From positions 5,456,001 through 5,520,000 of the forward strand of contig NZ_CP133671.1 of the NCBI RefSeq assembly GCF_031326345.1: DNA of 64,000 nt, given 5' to 3'. Numbering within the stretch: the first letter of the stretch is position 1; the number at the start of each line of letters is the position of its first letter. Both the position numbers and the translations under genes were made by a program. Shown here one piece after another: positions 8,979 to 17,994 of the stretch. The notes below the pieces were generated by a model that had not been told where the DNA came from, searched no databases, and saw only the letters and a list, made by a program, of their open reading frames with translations. Source of the stretch: Aureispira sp. CCB-E (GTDB taxonomy: Bacteria; Bacteroidota; Bacteroidia; Chitinophagales; Saprospiraceae).

Positions 8979-9488
8979 TTAATAGTTGTGTTCTTGGATA
9001 ATTACAGCACCATCCCAAACATTGATAGCCTCATCTCCTTTAGTGAAGATTTCAGTCTCTGTGATTACTTCATCGTTACCTGTTACCGTATTAAAACGCT
9101 CTCTTCTAACGTCCAATTCCAAATCTGGGAATTTAACATCTACATCGTAAGGAGTTCCGATAGCTGGCAACTCAACTACTACATTACCAGAAGCATCTAC
9201 AGTACCGTCATAAGTTAATTTGTCATAAGAATATCCAGCAACAGGATTCTCTTGTAATTTCTCAGAGTTTACCACAAATTTAACAACAGTTCCAGCAGGA
9301 ACGTTCTCATATTGAATCATTGTACTACCGTTGTAAGTAGTATCGTTTGTTTCATCTGTGTTGATACCTAAGTGAAGAGTTACCATTGCTGTTCCTGGCT
9401 CAGCTGGAGCAGTTTGAGTTTTTGTACAAGAAGTACCTAGTACTGCTATTACCATCATAACGATAGCAGCTAAAGTCAATTTCTTCAT
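8979..9488 (-). CDS. Secreted lipoprotein, 169 residues
   Basis: Lipoprotein signal peptide with lipobox near residues 18-21 (LGTSC), then a mature beta-rich acidic domain (AMVTLHLGINTDETNDTTYNG, YEIxVDVKFPDLELDVRRERF). One immunoglobulin-like or transthyretin-like sandwich is plausible but unproven. It lies upstream of the tandem beta-barrel genes on the same strand and may be co-expressed with them. A good -7 box (TACTTTTG on the minus strand) lies about 87 bases upstream. No named family is recognised. Confidence 0.78.
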   Translation of the reverse strand: MKKLTLAAIVMMVIAVLGTSCTKTQTAPAEPGTAMVTLHLGINTDETNDTTYNGSTMIQYENVPAGTVVKFVVNSEKLQENPVAGYSYDKLTYDGTVDASGNVVVELPAIGTPYDVDVKFPDLELDVRRERFNTVTGNDEVITETEIFTKGDEAINVWDGAVIIQEHNY

Positions 9489-9574
9489 AATTTTAGAAGT
9501 TTGTTGGTTAAATAAAATGAAGTTTTGGTTTCGTCTAAATGTTAACTTAGTATTACATTAACCTTAAGACAGCG

Positions 9575-9582
9575 CAAAAGTA
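9575..9582 (-). promoter_or_regulatory. Putative -7 promoter box of the lipoprotein gene
   Basis: The minus strand reads TACTTTTG, an exact TAnnTTTG match, leaving an untranslated leader of roughly 80 bases. No clear -33 element was seen. Confidence 0.45.
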
Positions 9583-10260
9583 CATCTTTTTTTGTTTAGA
9601 ATCCAGTATATTTTTAAACTACTACTCTACTTTAACTTATGAAACTTAGTACATATTTTCATGTAGTTTCTTTGCCTAATCCTATTTATCAAAAAAACAA
9701 ATAGATATAGACTTAATCTAACCAAAAAATCAAACTCACCATCTAAAACTAAGCTCTAAACTAAATTCCATTCAATTAATTATCAATAGATTACAACAAC
9801 CCAAAAAGCTATTCAAAAGCTTTTACTAAGAGGCTATTTAAAACATATAATTGCAAATTTTCGCTTTAAATCTTACTCATTTTTCTATTTTATCGTTCTT
9901 CTATTTTGTCACTGCAACAATGTGCTATATTAGTTTGTTTATAGGCAAATTTTAACTTTTTCCTAAGACTTTACGTGTTAACAAAAACTTATGAATCCGT
10001 GGTGCAACATGGAGGATTTTTTGTTAAAATACATTGCTACTTTTAACACAAATCTTTGACAAAGTGTTAATTATTTGCAAACAGTACTTAGTTCTCTAAG
10101 CAAATTACTTCTATTGCCTTTTTTTTATATTTTATAGATTTTTATACTTAGTAATGAGGTCATCTACTTCATAAAAAAAGCTAACCACTAATTGACTCTA
10201 TGTATCAAAAGAGGCAAGAAATTTAATATATTGATTTAATTACAAATCGTTATCTCCTTT
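9583..10260. other. Divergent intergenic region before the AraC-type gene
   Basis: No coding frame is supportable. The region is very AT-rich and holds the palindrome at 10043-10070 plus a looser TTAACAAAAA...TTTTTTGTTAA symmetry between about 9978 and 10027. It probably contains promoters of both flanking genes. Confidence 0.5.
10043..10070. promoter_or_regulatory. Palindrome upstream of the AraC-family gene
   Basis: TTAACAC and GTGTTAA enclose a nested CTTTG-A-CAAAG, giving a compact symmetric site about 190 bases upstream of the regulator. It could be an operator or a structured leader; no factor can be named. Confidence 0.3.
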
Positions 10261-11043
10261 ATGAATAAAATAAACTACGAAGTCAGCAATAAATTAAAGC
10301 CTTTTGTTAATTGTATTATGGAAGGAGAAAATAATGCTAAAAATGCTCATACACATATCCCCTTATATGCAGATGGTTACCCTGGTATCATGTTTCAACA
10401 ATCATCCAATGGCTTTTATTTACTTCCCAAAAAGAAAAAACTATCTGAATTGTTTTTATATGGTCAAACCATAGCCCCTGTTTCCTTAGATGTTCAAGGT
10501 CCATATAGATTTATCGTTCTTCAGCTCTACCCTTTTGCTTCTAAATACCTCCTAAACATTAACCCTCGTACCCTAAACGATGAATGTTATGACTTACTAT
10601 CTACCCAACAAGTAGATGCCTCTGTCTATTTACAACGCCTCAAAGCAACTAACAGCCTAAAAACTCAAAGTCAAATTTTGACTGAATTGGCAGCTGCATT
10701 AATTGATGCTCATGCCGTTCCTCCAAATGATAGCATCCAAAAAGCTATTAGTATTATTATTCAACAAAAAGGTCAAATTAAAATCAAAGATATTTTGCAC
10801 CAAGTTTATCTCACTGAACGGACTTTTGAGCGCCATTTTAGAACAGAAGTAGGGCTAAGTCCCAAACAATTTGCTCGGATTATACAATTCCAATGTTCCT
10901 TGAATCAGCTCCACACCTCAAATTTTGATAAACTAACAGAGGTTGGCTTAGATAGTGGCTTTGCCGATCAATCTCATTTTATTCGAACGTTTAAAAAATA
11001 CACTGGTCAAACCCCTTCTTTTTATCTAAAAAATCAATTCTAA
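10261..11043 (+). CDS. AraC-family transcriptional regulator
   Basis: A 260-residue regulator. The N-terminal half (1-160) is a small cupin-like ligand/sensing domain of the kind found in many Bacteroidota AraC proteins (YPGIMFQQSSNGFYLLPKKKKL). The C-terminal half carries the two helix-turn-helix units: IKIKDILHQVYLTERTFERHF near 175-196 and KLTEVGLDSGFADQSHFIRTF near 225-245, ending in the family's typical GQTPSFYL. It heads a plus-strand group with an NAD(P)-binding protein and a DUF1772 protein, which it plausibly controls. The inducer is unknown. Confidence 0.92.
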   Translation: MNKINYEVSNKLKPFVNCIMEGENNAKNAHTHIPLYADGYPGIMFQQSSNGFYLLPKKKKLSELFLYGQTIAPVSLDVQGPYRFIVLQLYPFASKYLLNINPRTLNDECYDLLSTQQVDASVYLQRLKATNSLKTQSQILTELAAALIDAHAVPPNDSIQKAISIIIQQKGQIKIKDILHQVYLTERTFERHFRTEVGLSPKQFARIIQFQCSLNQLHTSNFDKLTEVGLDSGFADQSHFIRTFKKYTGQTPSFYLKNQF

Positions 11044-11146
11044 TCTTCCCTTTATACTTTGTCGGTTTTGTTCTATTCTTTGGCATTTAGCCAGCCTACC
11101 TTTGTGTTATTAATTCACTTAAACACAATCATAAACAAAATTAGCC

Positions 11147-11779
11147 ATGAAAGTCATTATATTTGGAGCCTCAGGAACGGTTGGAAAGCATTTGATACAA
11201 CAAGCTTTAGAACAAGGGCATGAAGTCAGCACATTTAGTAGAGATATTAGCAAACTCAACGAGTTCGATCATCCCAAACTTTACAAAATACAAGGAGATG
11301 TTTTGCACAAAGAAGCGGTAGAAAAAGCCATCATAGGAAAAGAAGCTGTTATTGTTGTTCTAGGTGCTGGAGCTAATAGAAAAAGTGTTGTTCGCTCTAT
11401 CGGTACTCAACATATTATCCAAGCAATGGAAAAAACAGGGGTAAATCGCTTGATTTGCCAATCGACATTAGGGGCAGGAAATAGCTACAGCAATTTGAAT
11501 TTCTTTTGGAAATACATCATGTTTGGATGGTTTTTAAAACCTGTTTTTCTAGACCACCAACAACAAGAGCGTTTCGTCACTCAGAGCAACTTAAATTGGA
11601 CAATTGTACGACCAGGAGCGTTCACCGATGGTCCTCAAACCAAAAACTATCAACATGGTTTTTCTCCTTCCCATCGCTCTCTAAAGTTAAAAATTTCTAG
11701 AGCTGATATTGCTCATTTCATACTACAACAACTATACAGCAACCATTATCTCTTTAAATCCCCAGGTTTGTCCTATTAG
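11147..11779 (+). CDS. NAD(P)H-binding SDR-like protein
   Basis: A 210-residue atypical short-chain dehydrogenase. The N-terminus has the Rossmann motif GASGTVGKHLIQQAL (residues 7-21), followed by STFSRDISKL for phosphate recognition, GDV near 50 and VIVVLGAG at the end of a central strand. There is no YxxxK catalytic pair, so it belongs with NmrA/BVR-B-like proteins: redox sensing, quinone or flavin reduction are family roles. It lies 103 bases after the AraC gene on the same strand and before a DUF1772 gene, a combination often seen in Bacteroidota stress or detoxification operons. Confidence 0.88.
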   Translation: MKVIIFGASGTVGKHLIQQALEQGHEVSTFSRDISKLNEFDHPKLYKIQGDVLHKEAVEKAIIGKEAVIVVLGAGANRKSVVRSIGTQHIIQAMEKTGVNRLICQSTLGAGNSYSNLNFFWKYIMFGWFLKPVFLDHQQQERFVTQSNLNWTIVRPGAFTDGPQTKNYQHGFSPSHRSLKLKISRADIAHFILQQLYSNHYLFKSPGLSY

Positions 11780-11914
11780 TGTTTAGTTGCTTTTTATAAT
11801 TTTTTTCTTTCAAAATACTACCAGTCAATTCTCTCAAAGGCACTATTCATAAAGCTTTGGAGTAAAGCACCTTTACTTATTTTTCAAGCAAAATCTTAAT
11901 TCTAATACAAAACA

Positions 11915-12409
11915 ATGAAACTTTCATTACTATTATTGTTGCTAGCCGTACTTAGCACTGGCTTTATGGCAGGGATTTTTTTTACGTGGACCAATGCGGT
12001 TACACCAGGCATTGGCAAACTAAATTCTTTGGAATACCTCAAAGCATTGCAAGCCATGAATCGAGTCATTCTAAACCCTTTATTTTATATAGCATTTTTA
12101 GCTCCTATTGCAATGTTACTTTTAAGTATTGCCTTCAACTATGTAACAGCTCCTCCCAATATATTTAGATTGATTTTAAGTGCAGGAATTCTTTATTTTA
12201 TCGGGACGTTTTTGGTTACTATTCTAGGCAATATTCCTCTCAACAATATACTAGATCAAAGCCATTTAGAAATTCTATCGCCTGACGTCTTGGATGAATT
12301 AAGAATCCAAATCGAGCAGCCTTGGAATCAGTTCAATCTATATCGAACTTGGAGTTCTTTTAGTAGTTTTGTACTCTTGTTAATTGCTGTTTTTTTGTGG
12401 TTGAAATAA
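11915..12409 (+). CDS. DUF1772 (anthrone oxygenase-like) membrane protein
   Basis: 164 residues with four predicted transmembrane helices (about 3-24, 55-75, 82-104, 145-163). The family hallmark is the short soluble loop after helix 1 (FTWTNAVTPGIGKLNSLEYLKALQAMN) and the LGNIPLNNIL segment after helix 3. DUF1772 relates to fungal anthrone oxygenases, but the bacterial role is unknown. It is the last gene of the AraC/SDR/DUF1772 group and is closed by a strong terminator. Confidence 0.85.
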   Translation: MKLSLLLLLLAVLSTGFMAGIFFTWTNAVTPGIGKLNSLEYLKALQAMNRVILNPLFYIAFLAPIAMLLLSIAFNYVTAPPNIFRLILSAGILYFIGTFLVTILGNIPLNNILDQSHLEILSPDVLDELRIQIEQPWNQFNLYRTWSSFSSFVLLLIAVFLWLK

Positions 12410-12415
12410 TCAAAC

Positions 12416-12456
12416 AAGCCCCCTAACCAATTGAACATTTGCTAGGGGGCTTTTAA
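12416..12456 (+). terminator. Terminator between convergent genes
   Basis: A 10-bp GC-rich stem AAGCCCCCTA/TAGGGGGCTT (12416-12425 with 12443-12452) is followed by TTTT on the plus strand. It may also act on the converging crotonase transcript. Confidence 0.85.
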
Positions 12457-12472
12457 TATCATAACCAATCCG

Positions 12473-13255
12473 TTACTTTTGTTTTACTTTCGCCTTAAAA
12501 GTATTGATTGCTTCAACTGTAAAATCAGACAAAACCAATCGACCACTCATAGCGGCACGTTCAGACAACAAATCGTCCCATTGCTCCGTTCCTTCCCAAA
12601 ATACTTTTTTCAACAATTGCTGTGCTTCTGGGTTAGACTTAGCCAATGTGCTTGCTAACAAAGATATCTTTGTATCCATTTCCTCTACTGTTTCTGATAC
12701 GTCAGCATACAAGCCTTGCTGCTGTGCCCATTCTGGCGAGTACCAAGCTGTTGCATTGATTGCCATTTGAGAAAAAGCAGAAGTTCCAACTTTGCGTTCA
12801 ACCGCTGGACCAACAACAAAAGGACCAATTCCGATTGCCAATTCACTCAATTTTACAGCAGCATATCGAGTAGCATAACAATAATCTACAGCTGAGGCAA
12901 CGCCGACACCACCACCAACAGCTTTTCCATGTACCCGTCCTATAATAAGTTTAGGACATTTTCTACACGCATTGATAACATTAGCAAACCCCATAAAAAA
13001 GGCATGACCTGTCTCAAAATCTTTGATAGAAATCAACTCATCGAAACTAGCTCCTGCACAGAATGTACGTTCTCCGCTACTTTTTAGAATAATAACAACT
13101 ACTTCATCATCTTTTCCTACTTCGGTAATCGTATCTGCCAATTTTGCCAATAACTTACCAGGGAGAGAGTTGTGTGAAGGGTGAAAAAATTCAATAGTAG
13201 CCACCTTATTTTCAATGCTCACTTCTACAGAGCCTAATTCTCTTTTATCTTCCAT
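12473..13255 (-). CDS. Enoyl-CoA hydratase/isomerase (crotonase) family
   Basis: A 260-residue crotonase-fold enzyme acting on acyl-CoA. Oxyanion-hole segments are visible as TFCAGASFDEL near 64-74 and GKAVGGGVGVASAVDY near 108-123, followed by KLSELAIGIGPFVVGPAVERKVG. It sits 79 bases downstream of paaZ on the same strand, so a role in ring-opened phenylacetyl-CoA degradation (PaaF/PaaG type) is likely. The classical glutamate pair of hydratases is not clear at the expected places, so isomerase versus hydratase is left open. Confidence 0.87.
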   Translation of the reverse strand: MEDKRELGSVEVSIENKVATIEFFHPSHNSLPGKLLAKLADTITEVGKDDEVVVIILKSSGERTFCAGASFDELISIKDFETGHAFFMGFANVINACRKCPKLIIGRVHGKAVGGGVGVASAVDYCYATRYAAVKLSELAIGIGPFVVGPAVERKVGTSAFSQMAINATAWYSPEWAQQQGLYADVSETVEEMDTKISLLASTLAKSNPEAQQLLKKVFWEGTEQWDDLLSERAAMSGRLVLSDFTVEAINTFKAKVKQK

Positions 13256-13334
13256 TATTAATTATCTATTTATTCAACATTATTGCTCATAAAACTAATT
13301 TTATTACTTCTATACTAAGTTACAATAAAGAAGT

Positions 13335-15410
13335 TTAATCCACTGCAATCACTTCGCCATCTTGATCTAGTTTGCGTACCATCGTTAAAATGGTTGCTAA
13401 CGCACAAGTCTCTCCCGTTTCATCATAAACGTCCACCATAAATTTCACAATACCTTTGGCGATATCATCTTCACTTTTCTTTTCTTGATCTACTTTCTCT
13501 TTTACTGTAAATTTAACCCCAATTGTCATCCCAGGATACACTGGTTTTGTAAAACGACATTCATCCAAGCCATAATTTAACAAAACAGGACCTTTTTTTG
13601 CCTCTACAAACAAACCTGCTGCTTTTGCTAGTACCCAATAGCCATGCGCCACACGACCTTCAAAGATAGTTCCATCCAAAGAAGTTTCGTCTGTATGCGC
13701 ATAGAAATGGTCACCGCTAACATTGGCAAAGTTGACTATATCTGCTACGGTTACCGTATGTTTCGCTGTAATCCATTGCTCGCCTACCTTTAGTTCTTCA
13801 AAGTGCTTGCGGAATGGATGTACAGGATGCTCAATTCCTTTTGCTCCATACTGATAAACCCCTGTCAAATGCGTCAATGTAGTCGGTGTCCCTTGAATAG
13901 CAGTGCGTTGCAAATAATGTTTTACACCACGCAAACCACCCATTTCTTCACCTCCACCAGCACGACCAGGACCACCATGTGCCATCAAAGGCATCGGAGA
14001 ACCATGCCCCGTACTCTCTTTAGCAGATTCTCTGTTTAGTACCAGAATACGACCGTGATGCGTTGCTGCTCCTAAGACATATTGTCTAGCTATAGTATCA
14101 TCATAAGTAGCAATTGAGCTAACTAATGAACCTTTTCCCATATTGGCCAGCTCTACTGCTTCCTCTATGTTTTTGTAAGGCATAATGGTACTAATTGGAC
14201 CAAAAGCCTCAATGCTATGTACTTCTGTTTTTTGGAAAGGATTGTCATTTAAGAATAACATTGGAGCCAAGAAAGCCCCTTTGTTGACATCTGCACCAAT
14301 TACTTCAAAATCACGCTCAAAACTACCATAGACTAATTCGTTTTCTTGTGATAATAACTGAGCTGATTTTAATACTTCACTTAGCTGTTCATGACTTGCC
14401 AAAGAGCCCATTCTTACGCCTTCAGCCTGAGGATCTCCAATGGTTGTTTTTTTCAATCGAGCACTCAAAGCTAATTGCACGTCTTCCACCAAGTTTTCGG
14501 GGACAATAATACGGCGAATTGCAGTACACTTCTGCCCCGTCTTAACAGTCATTTCACGATGAACCTCTTTAATAAATAGTTGAAACTCTTCCGTATCTGG
14601 TGTTGTATCAGGTCCTAGTACAGAACAGTTTAATGAATCCGCTTCCATATTGAACGTAACAGCTTCATTAATAATATGTGGCAATGCCTTCAACATACGC
14701 CCAGTATGCGCAGATCCTGTAAAAGTAACAACATCTTGCGAATTGACCGTGTCTAAGATTCCAATTCCAGAACCACAAACCAATTGCAAGGCTCCTTCTG
14801 GCAAAATTCCAGAAGCAATGATATCTTTGACCATTGCTTGTGTCAAATAAGATGTTTGCTCAGCTGGCTTGACAACTGCTGGCATCCCTGCTAATAAATT
14901 AACCGCTAACTTTTCTAACATTCCCCAAATAGGAAAGTTAAATGCGTTGATGTGAACCGCAACGCCCGCTTTGGGAACCATAATATGATGCCCAACAAAA
15001 CTACCTTCCTTAGATAAACCCACCATTTCTCCATCTACATAATAAGGCTGGTCAGAAAACTTTTTTCTTAAACTTGCATAAGCAAATAAAGTTCCTATCC
15101 CGCCATCTATATCAATCCAACTATCTGTTTTAGTCGCACCTGACATATAACTAATAGGATAATATTCTTTGCGTTTTTTATGCAAGAACAAGGCTAACTT
15201 TTTAAGCATCAAACCACGCTCTAAGAAAGTCATGGTTCGCAAATTTCTATTTCCCACTTTTCGTCCGTAATCCAAAATGGCAGCAAAGTCCATTCCATCG
15301 CCATTCACTGCGGATATAGCAGCACCTGTTACTGCATTATGCTGTATAATTCCATCGCCATCATAAGGTGTCCATTGACCTAAGATGAAGTTATCTAATT
15401 TATTAGCCAT
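13335..15410 (-). CDS. paaZ: Phenylacetate degradation bifunctional protein PaaZ
   Basis: Two-domain enzyme that hydrolyses the oxepin-CoA ring and oxidises the resulting aldehyde in the aerobic phenylacetyl-CoA pathway. Residues 1-510 form an NAD(P)-dependent aldehyde dehydrogenase with E256 (FNMEADSLN) and nucleophile C295 ([10 protein letters not shown]). Residues 535-691 form a MaoC-like hot-dog hydratase with the D567/H572 pair in SGDHFYAH. The 691 length matches the E. coli enzyme closely, and both catalytic centres look intact. It is transcribed with the crotonase gene. The PaaABCDE ring epoxidase and paaK are not in this window. Confidence 0.95.
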   Translation of the reverse strand: MANKLDNFILGQWTPYDGDGIIQHNAVTGAAISAVNGDGMDFAAILDYGRKVGNRNLRTMTFLERGLMLKKLALFLHKKRKEYYPISYMSGATKTDSWIDIDGGIGTLFAYASLRKKFSDQPYYVDGEMVGLSKEGSFVGHHIMVPKAGVAVHINAFNFPIWGMLEKLAVNLLAGMPAVVKPAEQTSYLTQAMVKDIIASGILPEGALQLVCGSGIGILDTVNSQDVVTFTGSAHTGRMLKALPHIINEAVTFNMEADSLNCSVLGPDTTPDTEEFQLFIKEVHREMTVKTGQKCTAIRRIIVPENLVEDVQLALSARLKKTTIGDPQAEGVRMGSLASHEQLSEVLKSAQLLSQENELVYGSFERDFEVIGADVNKGAFLAPMLFLNDNPFQKTEVHSIEAFGPISTIMPYKNIEEAVELANMGKGSLVSSIATYDDTIARQYVLGAATHHGRILVLNRESAKESTGHGSPMPLMAHGGPGRAGGGEEMGGLRGVKHYLQRTAIQGTPTTLTHLTGVYQYGAKGIEHPVHPFRKHFEELKVGEQWITAKHTVTVADIVNFANVSGDHFYAHTDETSLDGTIFEGRVAHGYWVLAKAAGLFVEAKKGPVLLNYGLDECRFTKPVYPGMTIGVKFTVKEKVDQEKKSEDDIAKGIVKFMVDVYDETGETCALATILTMVRKLDQDGEVIAVD

Positions 15411-15454
15411 ACTATATTTTGTTTTTAATTGTAAGTTCTATGTATATAAATAAT

Positions 15455-15609
15455 ACTTCGTGGATTAGCTTTGTTGCTACTACATAGTATTTTATAAGCA
15501 GCTCTTTTGTGCTGCTAGCACAAGCCCACTCGGCTATCGCTTAACTCTTTGCTTTGCTGTCCCAAAAACAAAAAACATCTTTGTATCAACTGTGCAGCAC
15601 TCACGAAGG
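15455..15609 (-). repeat. Dispersed repeat remnants upstream of paaZ
   Basis: 15455-15482 on the minus strand reads TAGTAGCAACAAAGCTAATC followed by CACGAAGT, a variant of the repeat core. On the plus strand, 15587-15608 (CAACTGTGCAGCACTCACGAAG) matches 58200-58221 with two differences. The rest of the 15411-15745 gap is non-coding. Confidence 0.5.
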
Positions 15610-15745
15610 ATTGCATCAAACAACCTTACTAGTTATTTGTGTTTGCCTACTCAAATATACTAGTAATCCTTACAAAGAAAAAAAGTATCTTGATAAAGGC
15701 AAAATTAATTAGTGTTCGATTCTTCTTTTTGATATAAAAAGAAAA

Positions 15746-15773
15746 AAGGTAGACACATTTAAGCATCTACCTT
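15746..15773 (-). terminator. Terminator after the 176-residue secreted protein gene
   Basis: The stem AAGGTAGA/TCTACCTT is followed by a T-rich tail on the minus strand, about 31 bases after the stop at 15804. Confidence 0.75.
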
Positions 15774-15803
15774 CTTCAAAAATATAGTATACAATTAATC
15801 GTC

Positions 15804-16334
15804 TTATTCGATACATTCTAAAGCATCCATCAACATTCCTGCGGCTCCCTCTCTAAGATGCACATCAAAAGTATTATTTTTCATCCCTACACGTATATCT
15901 GTAATTCTGTATTGTTTTAATAAAGCTATCGTAGATTCTTTTAGTACAAAATCGGTTGCATAACGAAACTCTACCTTATCCTCTACATTTCGCATCAGGT
16001 CAGCCAATGGTAATTTTATTTTTTCTTTATTTTCTAACAACAAAATTAGCTGATTCCGAGCATTGTTATCTGTAAACGTTGGAGACATAACCATTGTCAC
16101 AGGGAACTTTAAGACAAAGTATCGCTTCTCTCCAATTTGTCGAAATTGTGCCATTACCTTCCGCAGCGGCAAAGCGCCATCTCGTTTAACTTTTTGGGCA
16201 ATAACGATTGCTTCCGTCAATCGTTCTACTTTATTATCAAAAGCATCTACCTCATTTTTTTCATACAAGCAATCTTGTGCCACACTCTGCACAGAAAATA
16301 AACCTATAAGACCAGCAATTATTATATACTTCAT
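15804..16334 (-). CDS. Hypothetical secreted protein, 176 residues
   Basis: The start is set by the signal peptide MKYIIIAGLIGLFSVQSVAQ, 18 codons inside the longest frame. The mature part starts DCLYEKNEVDAFDNK and has alternating charged strands (KRYFVLKFPVTMVMSPTFTDNNARNQLILLLENKEKIKLPL). It also has two cysteines, one after the signal peptide and one next to the C-terminus (ALECIE), that could pair. Probably periplasmic. No family recognised; it lies between paaZ and the thiolase gene but shows no metabolic motif. Confidence 0.75.
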   Translation of the reverse strand: MKYIIIAGLIGLFSVQSVAQDCLYEKNEVDAFDNKVERLTEAIVIAQKVKRDGALPLRKVMAQFRQIGEKRYFVLKFPVTMVMSPTFTDNNARNQLILLLENKEKIKLPLADLMRNVEDKVEFRYATDFVLKESTIALLKQYRITDIRVGMKNNTFDVHLREGAAGMLMDALECIE

Positions 16335-16492
16335 TCTTTCTAATTTATGTTTGGAATAATTGATTGATAGTTTTATATCAAGATTCATACTAAAGTCGAA
16401 CAGTTTTTAGAAAACCACCAAATAAAAATAAAAATCCCCCAATTACCCCAAATCAATTGAGCAAGCAGATTCCCTTTTTTTATAAAAAACAA

Positions 16493-16529
16493 AAGTTGTA
16501 AGCCTAACGTCTTGTTAAACTTACAACTT
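16493..16529 (-). terminator. Terminator of the thiolase gene
   Basis: A perfect 10-bp stem AAGTTGTAAG/CTTACAACTT is followed on the minus strand by TTGTTTTTTATAAAAAAAG. It lies 42 bases after the stop. Confidence 0.82.
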
Positions 16530-16570
16530 GCCTATTTTGAATGCCCTAAAGCATTTTTTATCATAGCCTT

Positions 16571-17779
16571 TTAAGCCTTTTCAATGATGGTTGCATATCC
16601 TTGACCAACACCAATACACATGGTTACCAAGGCATAACGCTTACCTGTTTTTTGTAACTCTAAAGCTGCTGAGTGCATGATACGAGTTCCTGTAACTCCT
16701 AGCGGATGACCAATAGCAATGGCTCCACCATTTGGATTAATACGAGCATCATCATCTGCCAAACCTAAAGCACGTGTACAAGCCAAGCTTTGAGCAGCAA
16801 AGGCCTCATTCAATTCAATGATATCCATATCGTCTAAGGTCAAACCTGCTTTTTCCAATGCTTTTTGAGAGGCTTTGACAGGACCTATGCCCATAATTCT
16901 AGGCTCTACACCAACAACAGCAGAAGATACAATCCTTGCCAATGGTTTTAAATTGTATTGTTTTACAGCATCTTCAGAAGCGATAATTGTTGCAGCAGCA
17001 CCATCGTTTAATCCCGATGCATTGCCAGCCGTTACAGTTCCACCTTCTTTTTTAAACGCTGTACGTAATTTTCCTAGTACTTCCAAAGAAGTATTGGGCT
17101 TGATAAATTCGTCTTGATCAAAAATAATAGGATCTTTCTTTCTTTGAGGAATCGATACCGCTACAATTTCTTCTGCCAAACGACCACTTTCTTGAGCTTT
17201 TGTAGCTTTCATTTGTGACCAATAGGCAAACTTATCTTGGTCTATTCTATTGATATTATATAATTCTGCCAAATTTTCAGCCGTTACTCCCATTCCATCT
17301 ACCCCGTACAATTCTTTCATTTTGGGATTGACAAAACGCCATCCAAAACTAGAATCGTGCATTTGTGCATCTCTACCAAATGGCTTAGACACCTTAGAAA
17401 TCACCCATGGACCACGTGTCATATGCTCCACTCCACCTGAAATAAACAAATCACCATCACCAGCCTTGATAGCACGGTTGGCATGAATAATAGCCGACAT
17501 TCCAGACGAACAGAGTCGATTAACCGTCTCGCCAGGAACAGACCAAGGCAACCCTGCTAACAACAAACACATACGAGCTACATTTCGGTTGTCCTCCCCT
17601 GCCTGATTGGCACAGCCCATAATGACATCGTCATACGCTTCTAAAGGAATATTTGGATTTCTCTTAACGAGTTCTTTGATCACCAAAGCTCCTAAATCGT
17701 CTGTACGAATAGGTGCTAATGTTCCACAAAAATTTCCAATTGCCGTACGAATACCATCTACAATATATGCCTCTTTCAT
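16571..17779 (-). CDS. 3-oxoadipyl-CoA-type thiolase
   Basis: A 402-residue thiolase cleaving 3-oxoacyl-CoA to acetyl-CoA. The catalytic set is visible: nucleophile C90 (VNRLCSSGM), H358 (AIGHPLG) and C388 (MCIGVGQG). The stretch [20 protein letters not shown] is characteristic of 3-oxoadipyl-CoA / 3-oxo-5,6-dehydrosuberyl-CoA thiolases (PcaF/PaaJ). With paaZ two genes away it likely serves phenylacetate degradation; a housekeeping beta-oxidation or acetoacetyl-CoA role with scoAB is the alternative. It is transcribed alone, with its own terminator. Confidence 0.9.
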   Translation of the reverse strand: MKEAYIVDGIRTAIGNFCGTLAPIRTDDLGALVIKELVKRNPNIPLEAYDDVIMGCANQAGEDNRNVARMCLLLAGLPWSVPGETVNRLCSSGMSAIIHANRAIKAGDGDLFISGGVEHMTRGPWVISKVSKPFGRDAQMHDSSFGWRFVNPKMKELYGVDGMGVTAENLAELYNINRIDQDKFAYWSQMKATKAQESGRLAEEIVAVSIPQRKKDPIIFDQDEFIKPNTSLEVLGKLRTAFKKEGGTVTAGNASGLNDGAAATIIASEDAVKQYNLKPLARIVSSAVVGVEPRIMGIGPVKASQKALEKAGLTLDDMDIIELNEAFAAQSLACTRALGLADDDARINPNGGAIAIGHPLGVTGTRIMHSAALELQKTGKRYALVTMCIGVGQGYATIIEKA

Positions 17780-17994
17780 GTTTTTATTTTTTTATAATAA
17801 GAGCTCTTTGATAACTCATAGATTTTGGTAAAGTTTGAGTAATCAAAAAACGATAAATGAGAGCGTGTCTAAAAAATTTCATTGCGCTAAATTCCTAGCC
17901 CAAACAATTTCTCGCTATACTTTGTTTTGTTCTTCTTTGATTTTATGCCTTTTAATAATATAAAAGATACCATTAACATCTAGTCAAACAAGTC

